From a virus: a DNA stretch of 47,402 nucleotides. How positions within the stretch are numbered: position 1 is the first letter of the stretch; every line of letters starts with the position of its first letter. This document shows, piece after piece, positions 1 to 6,686 of the stretch. Position numbers and translations under genes: made by a program. The notes under the pieces are model-generated. The model searched no databases. It worked only from the letters and a program-made list of their open reading frames with translations, and was not told the origin of the DNA. Location of the stretch: positions 1-47,402 of IMG/VR virus record IMGVR_UViG_3300049432_000020, one strand, 5' to 3'.

Positions 1-147
1 AAGCAGCACGGCGAAACGCAGGCCGACACCTGCGCCCGTTCCGGCGTCGGCTTCGGCTACGCCAGCCTGTCCCGGGTCGAAGAAGGCAAGCGTCACCTGA
101 CGATCCCCGAAGCGACGAAACTCGCCTCCTACTTCAACACCACCGTC
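1..147. repeat. Left copy of the 147-bp terminal direct repeat
   Basis: Bases 1-147 match 47256-47402 at 146 of 147 positions. The only difference is T at 127 versus G at 47382. The repeat lies inside one open reading frame that continues across both ends, so it most simply marks circularisation of the assembly. True packaged terminal repeats usually lie outside a single short gene, although a packaged repeat cannot be excluded. Confidence 0.95.
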
Positions 148-417
148 GACAAGATCATCATCAAAGCGCCGGCCGTCGAGACCGAACAGGCATGGCTCGG
201 CAACCAGTCGGCCACTAGCGAACACTGGCTCGGCAACCCCTCGCCCGCCCTGTTCGCCGTCCCCGAGCGGGACGAACCCGCGACGACACTGCCCTTCAGC
301 GCCGAACGCTCGATCATCATCGACCGAGACAACCCCCTCACCCCCGAGCAGTATCGTGAGCAGGTTTGGATTCCCTACCTCGAAACCCGATATTCCGCCG
401 ACCTGAAAGCAAGCTGA
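1..417 (+). CDS. XRE-family HTH repressor-like protein, C-terminal part
   Basis: The frame is open from base 1 to the TGA at 415-417. It begins within the HTH domain (KQHGETQADTC...) and ends with a region of about 90 aa, rich in Pro, Asp and Glu, that I do not recognise. There is no S24 peptidase or LexA-like Ser-Lys dyad, so SOS-type self-cleavage is not suggested. The N-terminal 20 residues lie at 47196-47255. At codon 43 of this part (127-129) the left copy reads TCC (Ser), while the right copy of the repeat reads GCC (Ala). The downstream gene starts 7 bp after the stop. Confidence 0.8.
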   Translation, partial: KQHGETQADTCARSGVGFGYASLSRVEEGKRHLTIPEATKLASYFNTTVDKIIIKAPAVETEQAWLGNQSATSEHWLGNPSPALFAVPERDEPATTLPFSAERSIIIDRDNPLTPEQYREQVWIPYLETRYSADLKAS

Positions 418-424
418 CCCGACC

Positions 425-616
425 ATGCCCCGCAAGACCGAAACCATCCACACCGAATACCGCGGCCTCACCGCCGACGGCCAGGTCGTCAAAGAATCCC
501 GCTACCTGAACACCGTCAAACGCTACATGCGCCCCCACCCCGACGGCGTGATCGAGCAACGCGATCTCGTCGGCTACTACACCCCCTGGACCCCCACAAA
601 GAAAGACGACCAGTGA
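425..616 (+). CDS. Small hypothetical protein (63 aa)
   Basis: A basic and polar 63-aa protein, starting MPRKTETIHTEYRGLTADGQ and ending PTKKDDQ. No domain was recognised. It begins 7 bp after the repressor-like gene and its stop overlaps the GTG of the next gene (GTGA), so it is probably cotranscribed with that regulator. Reality is supported by codon pattern and gap-free packing; function is unknown. Confidence 0.7.
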   Translation: MPRKTETIHTEYRGLTADGQVVKESRYLNTVKRYMRPHPDGVIEQRDLVGYYTPWTPTKKDDQ

Positions 617-885
617 GTGCGCAGCCGGCCGAGCCGATGGGCGCGGCGATGACCGTCGTCTTCGACTCGGCCACTAGTTTCGCTGACGTCCCGAACCTAC
701 TCGGCTACCACCCCGGCCCGACAGCCCTGCACGGCTGGCTGACGATGAAACTCGCCCCCATCGCCGTAAGGAAGCGACTCAAACCCGGCTGGCACGTCAC
801 CATCACCGGCCTGACCGGCGCACTCAACGACCGGCACGGCAAAGAACTAATCACCTTCGAAATCACCAAAGGACACCGGCTATGA
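613..885 (+). CDS. Hypothetical protein (90 aa)
   Basis: The GTG at 613 overlaps the previous TGA. The body contains LLGYHPGPTALHGWLTMKLA and HVTITGLTGALNDRHGKELI, which suggests a small beta-rich fold, but no family was recognised. An internal ATG (MTVVFDS, 649) is an alternative start. The stop overlaps the next ATG (ATGA at 882). Confidence 0.7.
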   Translation: MSAQPAEPMGAAMTVVFDSATSFADVPNLLGYHPGPTALHGWLTMKLAPIAVRKRLKPGWHVTITGLTGALNDRHGKELITFEITKGHRL

Positions 886-1085
886 ACGGCTACGAACTCG
901 TCGAACGACCCCGCTGCACGCCCTACTACTGGCGCGAAGTTGACCCGACCGCCGAAAGTCTGATCGAAGCGTTGAGGCTACTCCCCGCTGACACAAAGCT
1001 CGAAGTCCAGACCGGCCCCGAGCAGGTCGGCGACCCGACGAACGTGACCTACTGGCCGACCCGCAAGCAAGCGAGCATCGGATGA
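882..1085 (+). CDS. Hypothetical protein (67 aa)
   Basis: An acidic 67-aa product starting MNGYELVERPRCTPYYWREV. No domain recognised. It overlaps both neighbours by 4 bp (ATGA), as expected in a translationally coupled array of accessory genes. Confidence 0.7.
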   Translation: MNGYELVERPRCTPYYWREVDPTAESLIEALRLLPADTKLEVQTGPEQVGDPTNVTYWPTRKQASIG

Positions 1086-1237
1086 ACGCCCTCGCCTGGC
1101 TGCTGCTCGCCGCGCTGGCCATCGTGCCCGTAGCCGGCCTGTTCATCACCCGACCCCGACCGACCCGCTGCGCCTGCGGGCAGTTCAACCTTCCCCGCGC
1201 CGAACAGTGTTTCGACTGCACCACCGCGATAGACTGA
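1082..1237 (+). CDS. Small membrane protein with Cys pairs (51 aa)
   Basis: The ATG at 1082 overlaps the preceding stop. Residues about 3-22 (ALAWLLLAALAIVPVAGLFI) form one hydrophobic segment. A short tail follows with a CAC pair and a CFDC pair, compatible with a half zinc ribbon, so this is probably a single-span inner-membrane protein with a cytoplasmic metal-binding tail. Orientation is inferred from the Arg-rich flank (TRPRPTR). Function unknown. Confidence 0.65.
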   Translation: MNALAWLLLAALAIVPVAGLFITRPRPTRCACGQFNLPRAEQCFDCTTAID

Positions 1238-1252
1238 TAGAACCATTCAAAC
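1236..1252 (+). promoter_or_regulatory. Operator-like 17-mer before the 1275 gene (weak copy)
   Basis: GATAGAAC-C-ATTCAAAC matches the right half of the dispersed consensus GTTTGAAC-N-GTTCAAAC at seven of eight bases. It lies just after the stop of the 51-aa gene and 22 bp before the next ATG. No convincing -35/-10 pair is visible upstream. Confidence 0.4.
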
Positions 1253-1274
1253 AAAGTAGATAGGTTGCCAGACC

Positions 1275-1538
1275 ATGCCGAAGACCCCGACCAACTACCT
1301 GCGCGTCGCTAAAGACAATCTCACGTCCCCGCCCTATGGCACCACTCATGAGCAAATGGCCGGGCGCATGGCGGGGGCGCAAGCCGCGGCCCTGATTGAA
1401 CTCGCCGAGCAGCAGCAGACCGCGAACCTGATCGCCTACATGCAGGCGGCGTATCGTGGCGGGCTTGCGTATCGCCCAAGCCCCGAAGTCCTGAAGTCCG
1501 TACAGGCGGACGTTGAAGAACGGCTCGGGCTGGCATGA
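1275..1538 (+). CDS. Hypothetical protein (87 aa)
   Basis: An 87-aa, mostly alpha-helical protein with the Ala-rich helix GRMAGAQAAALIELAEQQQ and a C-terminal VEERLGLA. It starts 37 bp after the previous gene, behind a weak operator-like 17-mer, so it may head a transcription unit. Function unknown. Confidence 0.7.
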   Translation: MPKTPTNYLRVAKDNLTSPPYGTTHEQMAGRMAGAQAAALIELAEQQQTANLIAYMQAAYRGGLAYRPSPEVLKSVQADVEERLGLA

Positions 1539-1651
1539 GCGCCGGCCCGGTCGAGATCCCGGTACTCGCCGGGCAACTGTCCATCGACGAAGTGCTAGGG
1601 GAAGGCGAGACCGATGCCGTGCATGAAGCGACCGTTCAACACCGAGACTGA
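1535..1651 (+). CDS. Very small hypothetical protein (38 aa)
   Basis: The ATG at 1535 overlaps the previous stop by 4 bp. The frame encodes MSAGPVEIPVLAGQLSIDEV..., and its 3' end overlaps the next gene (1614) by 38 bp. The acidic first half reads like a real peptide, but the long overlap lowers confidence. Confidence 0.4.
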   Translation: MSAGPVEIPVLAGQLSIDEVLGEGETDAVHEATVQHRD

Positions 1652-1877
1652 CGCCCTCGCGAACCAGGCCCGCATGAACCGCCGCCGCGGGACCGGGCCG
1701 ACGTCACAGGTCGCCTACCCCTGCCCCGACTGCATGGAAGACGGGCCGGTCACCTGGCACCTACGCACCGAACGCCCCATCGAAGGCAAGATACTGAAGC
1801 TGCGGGGGCCGAAGCGCCGCCGACCATCAGCCCGGCCGTGGGAAGACGAAGACCTCGAAGGGAAATGGGCAGCATGA
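1614..1877 (+). CDS. Small Cys-containing basic protein (87 aa)
   Basis: The ATG at 1614 is preceded by GGGGAAGG (1598-1605) at good spacing. The product has a CPDC pair (YPCPDCMEDGPVTW), a basic patch (GPKRRRPSARP) and an acidic tail. A zinc-ribbon-like nucleic-acid-binding role is possible but unproven. The stop overlaps the next ATG. Confidence 0.65.
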   Translation: MPCMKRPFNTETDALANQARMNRRRGTGPTSQVAYPCPDCMEDGPVTWHLRTERPIEGKILKLRGPKRRRPSARPWEDEDLEGKWAA

Positions 1878-2140
1878 AACGAATCGTCGAAGTCCTCAAG
1901 GCTCACCCCGAATGGACATGGAGCCAGGAATACGACGTCGTCGGTTGTGAGGGCTGCGACTGGACTAAGCCGATCCGGTGGGACGACAAAGCGGCGGACA
2001 TATTCCGCGAACATCAGGCAAAGATGATCGAAGCCGAAGGGTACGACCAGCTATGCCCCAACTGCGAACACCCGATACGGCTGCACTCTCACCGCTTGGG
2101 TTGCACTCGCTGCGACTGCCGCCCGGGGCCGAAGCCATGA
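1874..2140 (+). CDS. Zinc-ribbon-like protein (88 aa)
   Basis: The protein has CEGC, CPNC and C-T-R-C-D-C clusters spaced as in small zinc-binding proteins. The N-terminal part resembles a Trp-rich helix (HPEWTWSQEYDVVGCEGCDW), and a WDDKAADIFREHQ helix follows. Zinc binding is inferred from Cys spacing only. It overlaps both neighbours by 4 bp. Confidence 0.65.
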   Translation: MKRIVEVLKAHPEWTWSQEYDVVGCEGCDWTKPIRWDDKAADIFREHQAKMIEAEGYDQLCPNCEHPIRLHSHRLGCTRCDCRPGPKP

Positions 2141-2259
2141 GCGGGGATCTGCGTTACCTGCTCGACCTCGGCCTGACCATCGAAGAAATCGCCCACCGCG
2201 CCGGCCGCACCCCACTCGCCATAACCAAAGAACTCGAAAAGGAACAAGACAATGAGTAA
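2137..2259 (+). CDS. Mini HTH protein (40 aa)
   Basis: The sequence LRYLLDLGLTIEEIAHRAG followed by TPLAITKELEKE has the spacing of a bare helix-turn-helix (turn near LGLTIEEIA, second helix TPLAITKEL). At 40 aa it is only the core of such a domain and may act as a dimer or antagonist. The ATG overlaps the previous stop. Confidence 0.55.
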   Translation: MSGDLRYLLDLGLTIEEIAHRAGRTPLAITKELEKEQDNE

Positions 2260-2446
2260 GCCCACATTTGAAGAGACCGTCGATAAGGCGGCGCAAGCCG
2301 TATATGCCAAGACTCCAACCGCAGGCGCGGTTCAGTGGGATCTACTGCCGCGGAACGTGCAGAAAGAGATCCGCGACGTTGCCCGTACCGCTATCACCGT
2401 TGCCCTAGTAGACCTGCGCGATTCAATAGCAGGCAGCGACCGATGA
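2252..2446 (+). CDS. Hypothetical protein (64 aa)
   Basis: A helical 64-aa protein (FEETVDKAAQAVYAK; WDLLPRNVQKEIRDVARTA). It overlaps the preceding mini-HTH gene by 8 bp; AAGGAACAAG provides a Shine-Dalgarno. No family recognised. Confidence 0.65.
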   Translation: MSKPTFEETVDKAAQAVYAKTPTAGAVQWDLLPRNVQKEIRDVARTAITVALVDLRDSIAGSDR

Positions 2447-2613
2447 CAATGACGAAAAACCTGAATGAAGACGGGCGTTACGGCCCCGACCCCGTCGACT
2501 GGGGCGCCGAGTGTGTCAAAGCCTACGACGAATACGTGGCCAGGCACTATCGGCGGCAAACCTGGCGGCACCGGTTCGCGCTGGTCTTCGGCTGGTTGCG
2601 GGGCAACAAGTGA
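2443..2613 (+). CDS. Hypothetical protein (56 aa)
   Basis: Begins MTMTKNLNEDGRYGPDPVDW, with a basic aromatic end (HYRRQTWRHRFALVFGWLRG) that could be amphipathic and membrane-associated. The start overlaps the previous stop by 4 bp. Function unknown. Confidence 0.6.
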   Translation: MTMTKNLNEDGRYGPDPVDWGAECVKAYDEYVARHYRRQTWRHRFALVFGWLRGNK

Positions 2614-2981
2614 CCGGCCCGACGCATGATGTGTACTACGGGGGCAGCAGGGACGGGCAGCGGTGGCCGCTCGACTCGACGGTGACGACCGAAGAAGTCA
2701 TGACCGGCGCCGGGGACGTGTACCAGCATCACCCCGGCTTCGACACCGACCAGGAACGGGCCTGGCTCGCCGTCCCATCCATCCAGCCGACGGCCGCGTC
2801 TGGCGTGCATGTCGAGCCGCAGCAGGGGAAGAAGTACCTGACCCTCGCCGATCTCCGCACGCTGCTGACCGCGGCCGAACGCATGGGCCACGCACCCGAC
2901 GCGGTCCTGCACGCCCGGGTCGCCTGGCGGGGGCAGGTTCTAACACTCGGAATAAAAGCCACCGAACAGGGCACTAAATGA
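2610..2981 (+). CDS. Hypothetical protein (123 aa)
   Basis: A GTG start at 2610 overlaps the previous stop. The C-terminal half contains YLTLADLRTLLTAAERMGHA followed by a beta-rich end (AVLHARVAWRGQVLTLGIKA). This resembles small phage proteins of unknown role with a helix-plus-sheet fold. Overlaps the next ATG by 4 bp. Confidence 0.65.
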   Translation: MTGPTHDVYYGGSRDGQRWPLDSTVTTEEVMTGAGDVYQHHPGFDTDQERAWLAVPSIQPTAASGVHVEPQQGKKYLTLADLRTLLTAAERMGHAPDAVLHARVAWRGQVLTLGIKATEQGTK

Positions 2982-3685
2982 CCGCCAGATACCGCTACCA
3001 TCGCGGCCTGCAAGTCGCTGCCGACGTCTACCAGGACGACACCGGCCGAACGATCACCCTCGAAGGCGTCAGCCACGTCGCCGACGCCGACTTCTGGCTC
3101 GCACTATCCAGCCGGCTAGCGTTCGCCGAAGGTAACAACGGCGCCGAGATCCACTTCGAAGGCGTCGGGAAAGACGTCGAGAACCCGCCAAAGCTAGGAC
3201 TCGACTACGCCGCGTTTGCTGAATCGCTCGGGCTGGTCGCCCAAAAACCCGGCCTAACCTACCGCGATACGTGGAAGCGCACCGATATAGAACTGTCCGA
3301 AATCCTGGCCCACATCAGCCCCGAACGGCTCGCCAAGCACGAAAAGACCGCAGCCGAAGCCGAACACATGCTGCTGCACGCCGCCGAGTCGCGGGCCTTC
3401 CGACGCGGCCTGCACTGGGGACTGATCATCATACTCGCGATCTACTCGGGATCAAGGCTGCGGACGTCAACGTTCGGCGTGCCCGCGTCCGTGATACTGG
3501 ACAGGCGGAACATGCTCGCCGCCTGCGCCGCAATGAACACCGACCGGGACGTCGTCGCCGTATGGGGCGCTAACCATCTGCCGGGCATCGGGAAGCTGCT
3601 GCGCCGAGCTGGGTTCAGGAGGGTCTCCCGGCACTGGTCGACGGCGATCACACCCCCGGCTAAGAGGGGTGCCCGGAGCCTGTAG
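2978..3685 (+). CDS. TraB/TIKI-like domain protein (235 aa)
   Basis: The C-terminal part carries VVAVWGANHLPGIGKLLRRA, with H200 in a G-x-x-H-x-x-G-I context. Together with the upstream RNMLAA motif this is the signature I associate with the TraB/PrgY/TIKI superfamily of putative membrane-associated metalloproteases. The N-terminal IHFEGV segment may supply the second motif. A hydrophobic stretch (LHWGLIIILAIYSG) near residues 147-160 could be a membrane segment. The family's role in phages is unsettled; relatives act on peptide pheromones or Wnt. It ends its operon and is followed by an intrinsic terminator. Family membership is inferred from motifs only. Confidence 0.55.
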   Translation: MTARYRYHRGLQVAADVYQDDTGRTITLEGVSHVADADFWLALSSRLAFAEGNNGAEIHFEGVGKDVENPPKLGLDYAAFAESLGLVAQKPGLTYRDTWKRTDIELSEILAHISPERLAKHEKTAAEAEHMLLHAAESRAFRRGLHWGLIIILAIYSGSRLRTSTFGVPASVILDRRNMLAACAAMNTDRDVVAVWGANHLPGIGKLLRRAGFRRVSRHWSTAITPPAKRGARSL

Positions 3686-3710
3686 GATAAACGTCGCTGG
3701 GGATAGCTCA

Positions 3711-3747
3711 AGAAAAGGGGTCGACCATAAGGTCGGCCCCTTCTTTT
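3711..3747 (+). terminator. Intrinsic terminator after the TraB-like gene
   Basis: A 12-bp stem (3715-3726 with 3731-3742, one G-U pair) with loop ATAA is followed by CTTTTG. It ends the rightward array that began near 47039. Confidence 0.85.
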
Positions 3748-3769
3748 GTGCCTTACTGGCGGGTAGGTA

Positions 3770-3853
3770 GTTTGAACCGCATAAACTAAGTACACGGCCC
3801 GGCGTGTCTAAGTAGCCATGTAGGTAGTGCTGGTACGTTTGACCCGTAGCAAC
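3770..3853 (+). promoter_or_regulatory. Two operator-like 17-mers before the 3903 gene
   Basis: GTTTGAAC-C-GCATAAAC lies at 3770-3786 and GTTTGACC-C-GTAGCAAC at 3837-3853, both resembling the dispersed operator. Each follows a copy of GTAGGTAGT (3763-3771 and 3820-3828), so the segment looks like a diverged tandem duplication. A clear -10/-35 pair was not assigned. The rest of the 217-bp gap 3686-3902 holds only the terminator and a Shine-Dalgarno (GGAAGG near 3889). Confidence 0.5.
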
Positions 3854-3902
3854 ATTCTTCGCCCTGTTGGGGGGCCACGCCCGTTGGAAGGTCTCGAATA
3901 AA

Positions 3903-4562
3903 ATGATCACAAGATGCTGCCCCGCCTGCGCCCGTAGGCACGCTCAACTCATTAGCGCTAACTGCCCCGTCTGCCAGGGATACGGCACCGTCACCCTCGG
4001 CGCCGCCGCCCTGTCCATGCACGAACCCGCCACCGTCTCGACCGCCGTCGAAATCGCGATCGAAGCCGGCTCCCGCACCATCGACACGAAACTCACCCTC
4101 TCCGATGACCGCATCGACCCGCTGCGGTTGGTCATGGAAACCCTCGCCGACGCCGGCATCATCAACATGCCCACCAGTGGCAGGTCGAAGGCACTCGCGC
4201 CCCGCCGCCGCCTGCACCTGGTCCCCGACAACGCCGTCTCGCCACTGGACCTCGCCGCCGAATACGTCCCCACCGCCACCGAACGCGACCACACCCTAAC
4301 CGCCGCCCCCGCCTACACCTACCAAGAGCACGAACGCCCCAACGCTAGGGGCCTGCCCGTCCTCTCAGCGAACGGCTACCCGTCCCACACCGCCCGCATC
4401 ACCGACCCCATGACCCCCGGGAACGACACAGCCGAAACACACCGGCAGCGCCGCAACCAGCACCGCAACGCCGTCGTCCTCGTCGAAGCCGCCCCCAAAG
4501 TCGTGTCCATCAAAGCCCGCCAGGAAGCGAAGAAGGATGTCGTCAGGAAAATCGCCGCATGA
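3903..4562 (+). CDS. Hypothetical protein with N-terminal zinc finger (219 aa)
   Basis: The ATG at 3903 is preceded by GGAAGG. Residues 5-26 contain CCPAC and CPVC pairs (ITRCCPACARRHAQ; SANCPVCQGYG), a zinc-finger-like motif. The remainder is rich in Ala, Thr and His and looks partly disordered, ending in a basic helix (SIKARQEAKKDVVRKIAA). It begins the second left-arm operon behind two operator-like sites and overlaps the HNH gene by 4 bp. A nucleic-acid-binding role is plausible; no family recognised. Confidence 0.65.
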   Translation: MITRCCPACARRHAQLISANCPVCQGYGTVTLGAAALSMHEPATVSTAVEIAIEAGSRTIDTKLTLSDDRIDPLRLVMETLADAGIINMPTSGRSKALAPRRRLHLVPDNAVSPLDLAAEYVPTATERDHTLTAAPAYTYQEHERPNARGLPVLSANGYPSHTARITDPMTPGNDTAETHRQRRNQHRNAVVLVEAAPKVVSIKARQEAKKDVVRKIAA

Positions 4563-5071
4563 GAACCCCCGACGACCTCCGCAAATCCATCGACAAACGC
4601 ACCCAGCCCGGCGCTAACGGTTGCCTGATCTGGACCGGGGCGCTCGACTCGGACGGCTACCCCAAGATCAACGTCGGCCGGGAAGTGATCAACGGGCCAG
4701 ACAAGCGCCGCCAGGTTCACCGCGTTAACTGGGAACTGATCAACGGCCCCGTCCCAGCCGGGTACGAACTCGCCCGGCACGGCTGCACGAACCGGCGCTG
4801 CATCGAACCCCTGCACCTGACACTCAACGAGTACAAAGGCAAAGCCGGGCGAATCGCGCAGGATCAGAACATCGACCCGACCGTCTACCGCTGCGGCCAT
4901 GACCGCACCCCCGAGAACACCTACCTCAGCGGCGACTATCCCTACTGCAAGACCTGCAGCAAGGCCCGATCCCGCGAACGATGCCGCCGCTGGCGCGCCC
5001 GCCACCCGGACAAGACCCGCGAATACAACGAAACCCGACGCACCGCCCACAAGACAGGAATCGCCGCATGA
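4559..5071 (+). CDS. HNH endonuclease (170 aa)
   Basis: The N-terminal half matches the HNH_3 type. C-L-I-W-T-G-A-L-D-S-D-G-Y is followed by the VHRVNWELINGPVPAGYELA helix-strand, then RHGCTNRRCIEPLHLTL. The first His lies in HRVNW and the metal-site His in RHGC and EPLHL. A C-terminal zinc ribbon follows (YRCGHDRTPENTYLSGDYPYCKTC) with a strongly basic tail. Such proteins are either free-standing homing endonucleases or packaging-associated nicking nucleases. This one is far from terL, so a homing or selfish role is at least as likely. It overlaps both neighbours by 4 bp. Confidence 0.85.
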   Translation: MRTPDDLRKSIDKRTQPGANGCLIWTGALDSDGYPKINVGREVINGPDKRRQVHRVNWELINGPVPAGYELARHGCTNRRCIEPLHLTLNEYKGKAGRIAQDQNIDPTVYRCGHDRTPENTYLSGDYPYCKTCSKARSRERCRRWRARHPDKTREYNETRRTAHKTGIAA

Positions 5072-5481
5072 CCACCACCACGAAGCACCGCAAGCCAGCC
5101 GCTATCGCCGCCGCCCTCGCCGCGACAGCCGCCCTCCTAACCGGCTGCGCCCCCGCCGCCGACCGGGCATCAGAGAACCTCTCCACAGCCGCCGACAACT
5201 TCGAAATCAACCGCCGCATCGTGTTCTTCAACGGCATCACCGACAAATACCTGCTGACCATCGAAGGCCGCTGCGCGATCAAGCCCGACGGCGGGAAGCT
5301 CGACGTGACCTGCCGCATCGGGGCCGACCAGTACAAAAAGCATTTCTTGGGCCTGAGCGATAACGTGTCCTACTTCGTCGAGCAGTTAGACGCCGCCGAC
5401 GTCAGCGTCTACCACTACCGGGTCATCTTCAAGCCCGAGAACATCGTGCCCGAACTCAACATCGACGCAGGGAAGCAGTAA
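5068..5481 (+). CDS. Putative lipoprotein, superinfection-exclusion candidate (137 aa)
   Basis: A basic N-region (MTTTTKHRK) and an Ala-rich hydrophobic core lead to the lipobox LLTGC (Cys about residue 28), giving a type II signal peptide. The mature part is beta-rich (RRIVFFNGITDKYLLTIEG; KLDVTCRIGADQYKKHF; SVYHYRVIFKPENI), as expected for a small sandwich domain anchored outside the membrane. Phage lipoproteins of this size often block DNA entry of related phages. The superinfection role is inference; the signal peptide is directly visible. Coupled to the HNH gene (ATGA). Confidence 0.7.
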   Translation: MTTTTKHRKPAAIAAALAATAALLTGCAPAADRASENLSTAADNFEINRRIVFFNGITDKYLLTIEGRCAIKPDGGKLDVTCRIGADQYKKHFLGLSDNVSYFVEQLDAADVSVYHYRVIFKPENIVPELNIDAGKQ

Positions 5482-5762
5482 TGACCGCGCCCACGTATGA
5501 AGAACTGCTCGCCGAGAACGAACGCCTGACCACCCTGAACCGCGGCCTCGCGAACCAGGTCGTCAACATGTCCGACACCCTGCAAGCATCAGCCCGACAG
5601 ATCACCGCCGACGCCTGGGGCAAGGGCCACGAAGACGGGTTCTGGAACGGGCGCATGTCGTCACACGCGACCGCACTCGAAGCCGAACTGATCGGCAAGG
5701 AACACGCCGAAGCGAACAACCCGTACCGTCAGCCCGTCGAGACCTTCGGGGCCGACGCGTGA
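5481..5762 (+). CDS. Coiled-coil hypothetical protein (93 aa)
   Basis: The ATG overlaps the lipoprotein stop (TAATG). Residues 5-35 (YEELLAENERLTTLNRGLANQ) have heptad spacing typical of a coiled coil. The rest includes GKGHEDGFWNGRMSSHA. Function unknown; probably an oligomer. Confidence 0.7.
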   Translation: MTAPTYEELLAENERLTTLNRGLANQVVNMSDTLQASARQITADAWGKGHEDGFWNGRMSSHATALEAELIGKEHAEANNPYRQPVETFGADA

Positions 5763-5920
5763 GTACGGCGCGCGTGTTTTGGGGAGTGTTCCTGATCCTG
5801 CTATGCGTCATAGGCGCGCTCGATTACTTCGTGCGGGGCGTGGACAACGCGCTCATACTGCTAGCCCTCACGGCCAGCGGGTCACTCGGGATCGGCCTGT
5901 TGTATGGGCGCGTAGACTAG
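5759..5920 (+). CDS. Small two-helix membrane protein (53 aa)
   Basis: A GTG start at 5759 overlaps the previous stop by 4 bp. Two hydrophobic segments are visible (VFWGVFLILLCVIGALDYFV and ALILLALTASGSLGIGLLYG) separated by a short charged loop. It is the last rightward gene before the terminator at 5947. Size and topology would also suit a holin-like protein, but it is remote from the endolysin. Confidence 0.65.
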   Translation: MSTARVFWGVFLILLCVIGALDYFVRGVDNALILLALTASGSLGIGLLYGRVD

Positions 5921-5946
5921 CCACGCATGATGTTTCCGCAGATGCA

Positions 5947-5980
5947 GAACGACCCCGAACCGCATGGCTCGGGGTCGTTC
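5947..5980 (+). terminator. Hairpin terminator between convergent genes
   Basis: A perfect 12-bp stem, GAACGACCCCGA (5947-5958) with TCGGGGTCGTTC (5969-5980). No long T tract follows. Its position between the last rightward early gene and the leftward HTH gene suits transcription termination from either side. Confidence 0.75.
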
Positions 5981-6024
5981 CTCGTGTAGCTGGATCTTGG
6001 GGGACTTTGCTACGAACCCTCAGT

Positions 6025-6339
6025 CTATACGGTCGCCAGTGCCCGGCGAGTAATGACGGGGACCGGGGCGGTCACGTTTCCCCGGCCGGGCCGGTTCTTA
6101 TTCCACGCGTCAATTGTCGACCGGAACCATAGCGGGGACTGGCCGGCGTACCGGTCAGGCTCGGGCAGGTCGCCGGGGCGCACGTGGTTGGGGTCGCCGG
6201 TCCTGGCCGCGAGTTTGCGGTGGTGCACGGCGCGGGCGTTGTAGGCGCGGATCGACTCAAGACCTACACCGATGTATTCGGCGAGTTCTTCGTAGTCGAG
6301 CAGGTCGCCGGGTTGTGGCGTGTTATTTGTTGTAGCCAT
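6025..6339 (-). CDS. HTH DNA-binding protein, AlpA/excisionase-like (104 aa)
   Basis: Residues 14-35 (LDYEELAEYIGVGLESIRAY) form a winged-HTH start of the MerR/excisionase type. The C-terminal region has the pattern P-x-W-x-x-x-T-I-x-x-W-x-x-x-R-P-G-R-G, common in small regulators of actinobacterial mobile elements. It is one of only two leftward genes and lies between the early and late arms. The predicted -10 (TAGAAT, 6351-6346) is six bases from the ATG, so the mRNA should be leaderless. Roles considered are a late-switch regulator, an excisionase (but no integrase was seen) or a second repressor. HTH identity is seen; role is inferred. Confidence 0.8.
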   Translation of the reverse strand: MATTNNTPQPGDLLDYEELAEYIGVGLESIRAYNARAVHHRKLAARTGDPNHVRPGDLPEPDRYAGQSPLWFRSTIDAWNKNRPGRGNVTAPVPVITRRALATV

Positions 6340-6373
6340 GCGAACATTCTACCTTATCTGTTGGGCGCAGTAA
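6340..6373 (-). promoter_or_regulatory. Leaderless promoter of the leftward HTH gene
   Basis: On the minus strand TTACTG (6373-6368), a 16-bp spacer and TAGAAT (6351-6346) are followed six bases later by the ATG (6339). The start site should coincide with the start codon. In the rest of the 347-bp gap 6340-6686 I see a half operator-like GGTCAAAC (6471-6478), late promoter a and no gene. A cos or pac site could lie here, but nothing proves it. Confidence 0.6.
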
Positions 6374-6613
6374 GTCTTACGAACGGTACAGCATTTGCAC
6401 CCGTACGGGGATGGGTGTTAGGGGCGTGTCCGCCGAAACATCGTTATATCTACTGTTTCATAGTCTCGCCGGTCAAACAAAGTGACAAAAAGTAGCCTTA
6501 GCGATGCCAGAAATGTTTGTTAGTCCCGTCACAACCGCGTAACCCCCGAACCAAACCAACCCCAAACCGGGAACCCCTCAAACATTCCACCGCTCAGAAC
6601 GTCCCCAACGCCT

Positions 6614-6645
6614 TCCCACACCACCCCCACCAGTTCCGGCATGCT
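6614..6645 (+). promoter_or_regulatory. Late promoter a (terminase)
   Basis: TCCCACAC at 6614, then 18 bp, then CATGCT (6640-6645). This matches the eleven-member late motif. The predicted start near 6652 leaves a leader of about 35 nt with AGGAAGGGG ahead of the small-terminase ATG. Confidence 0.7.
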
Positions 6646-6686
6646 CAAGCCCAGACACACCCGAACTAGGAAGGGGACCGCCCACC

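Noticed and set aside
1-147. Terminal repeat read as a physical packaged terminal redundancy
   Set aside because: It lies within one short gene and spans the artificial contig ends; without read-depth evidence circular assembly is the simpler reading.
3696-3745. tRNA-like stretch (GGGGATAGCTCAAG resembles a D arm)
   Set aside because: No anticodon arm, T arm (GGTTCGAATC) or acceptor pairing follows; the bases are explained by the terminator at 3711-3747.
4559-5071. HNH protein as the packaging-associated HNH nuclease
   Set aside because: Those genes usually flank terS/terL; this one is about 2 kb away in a separate operon and has an added zinc ribbon, so only a general HNH call is kept.
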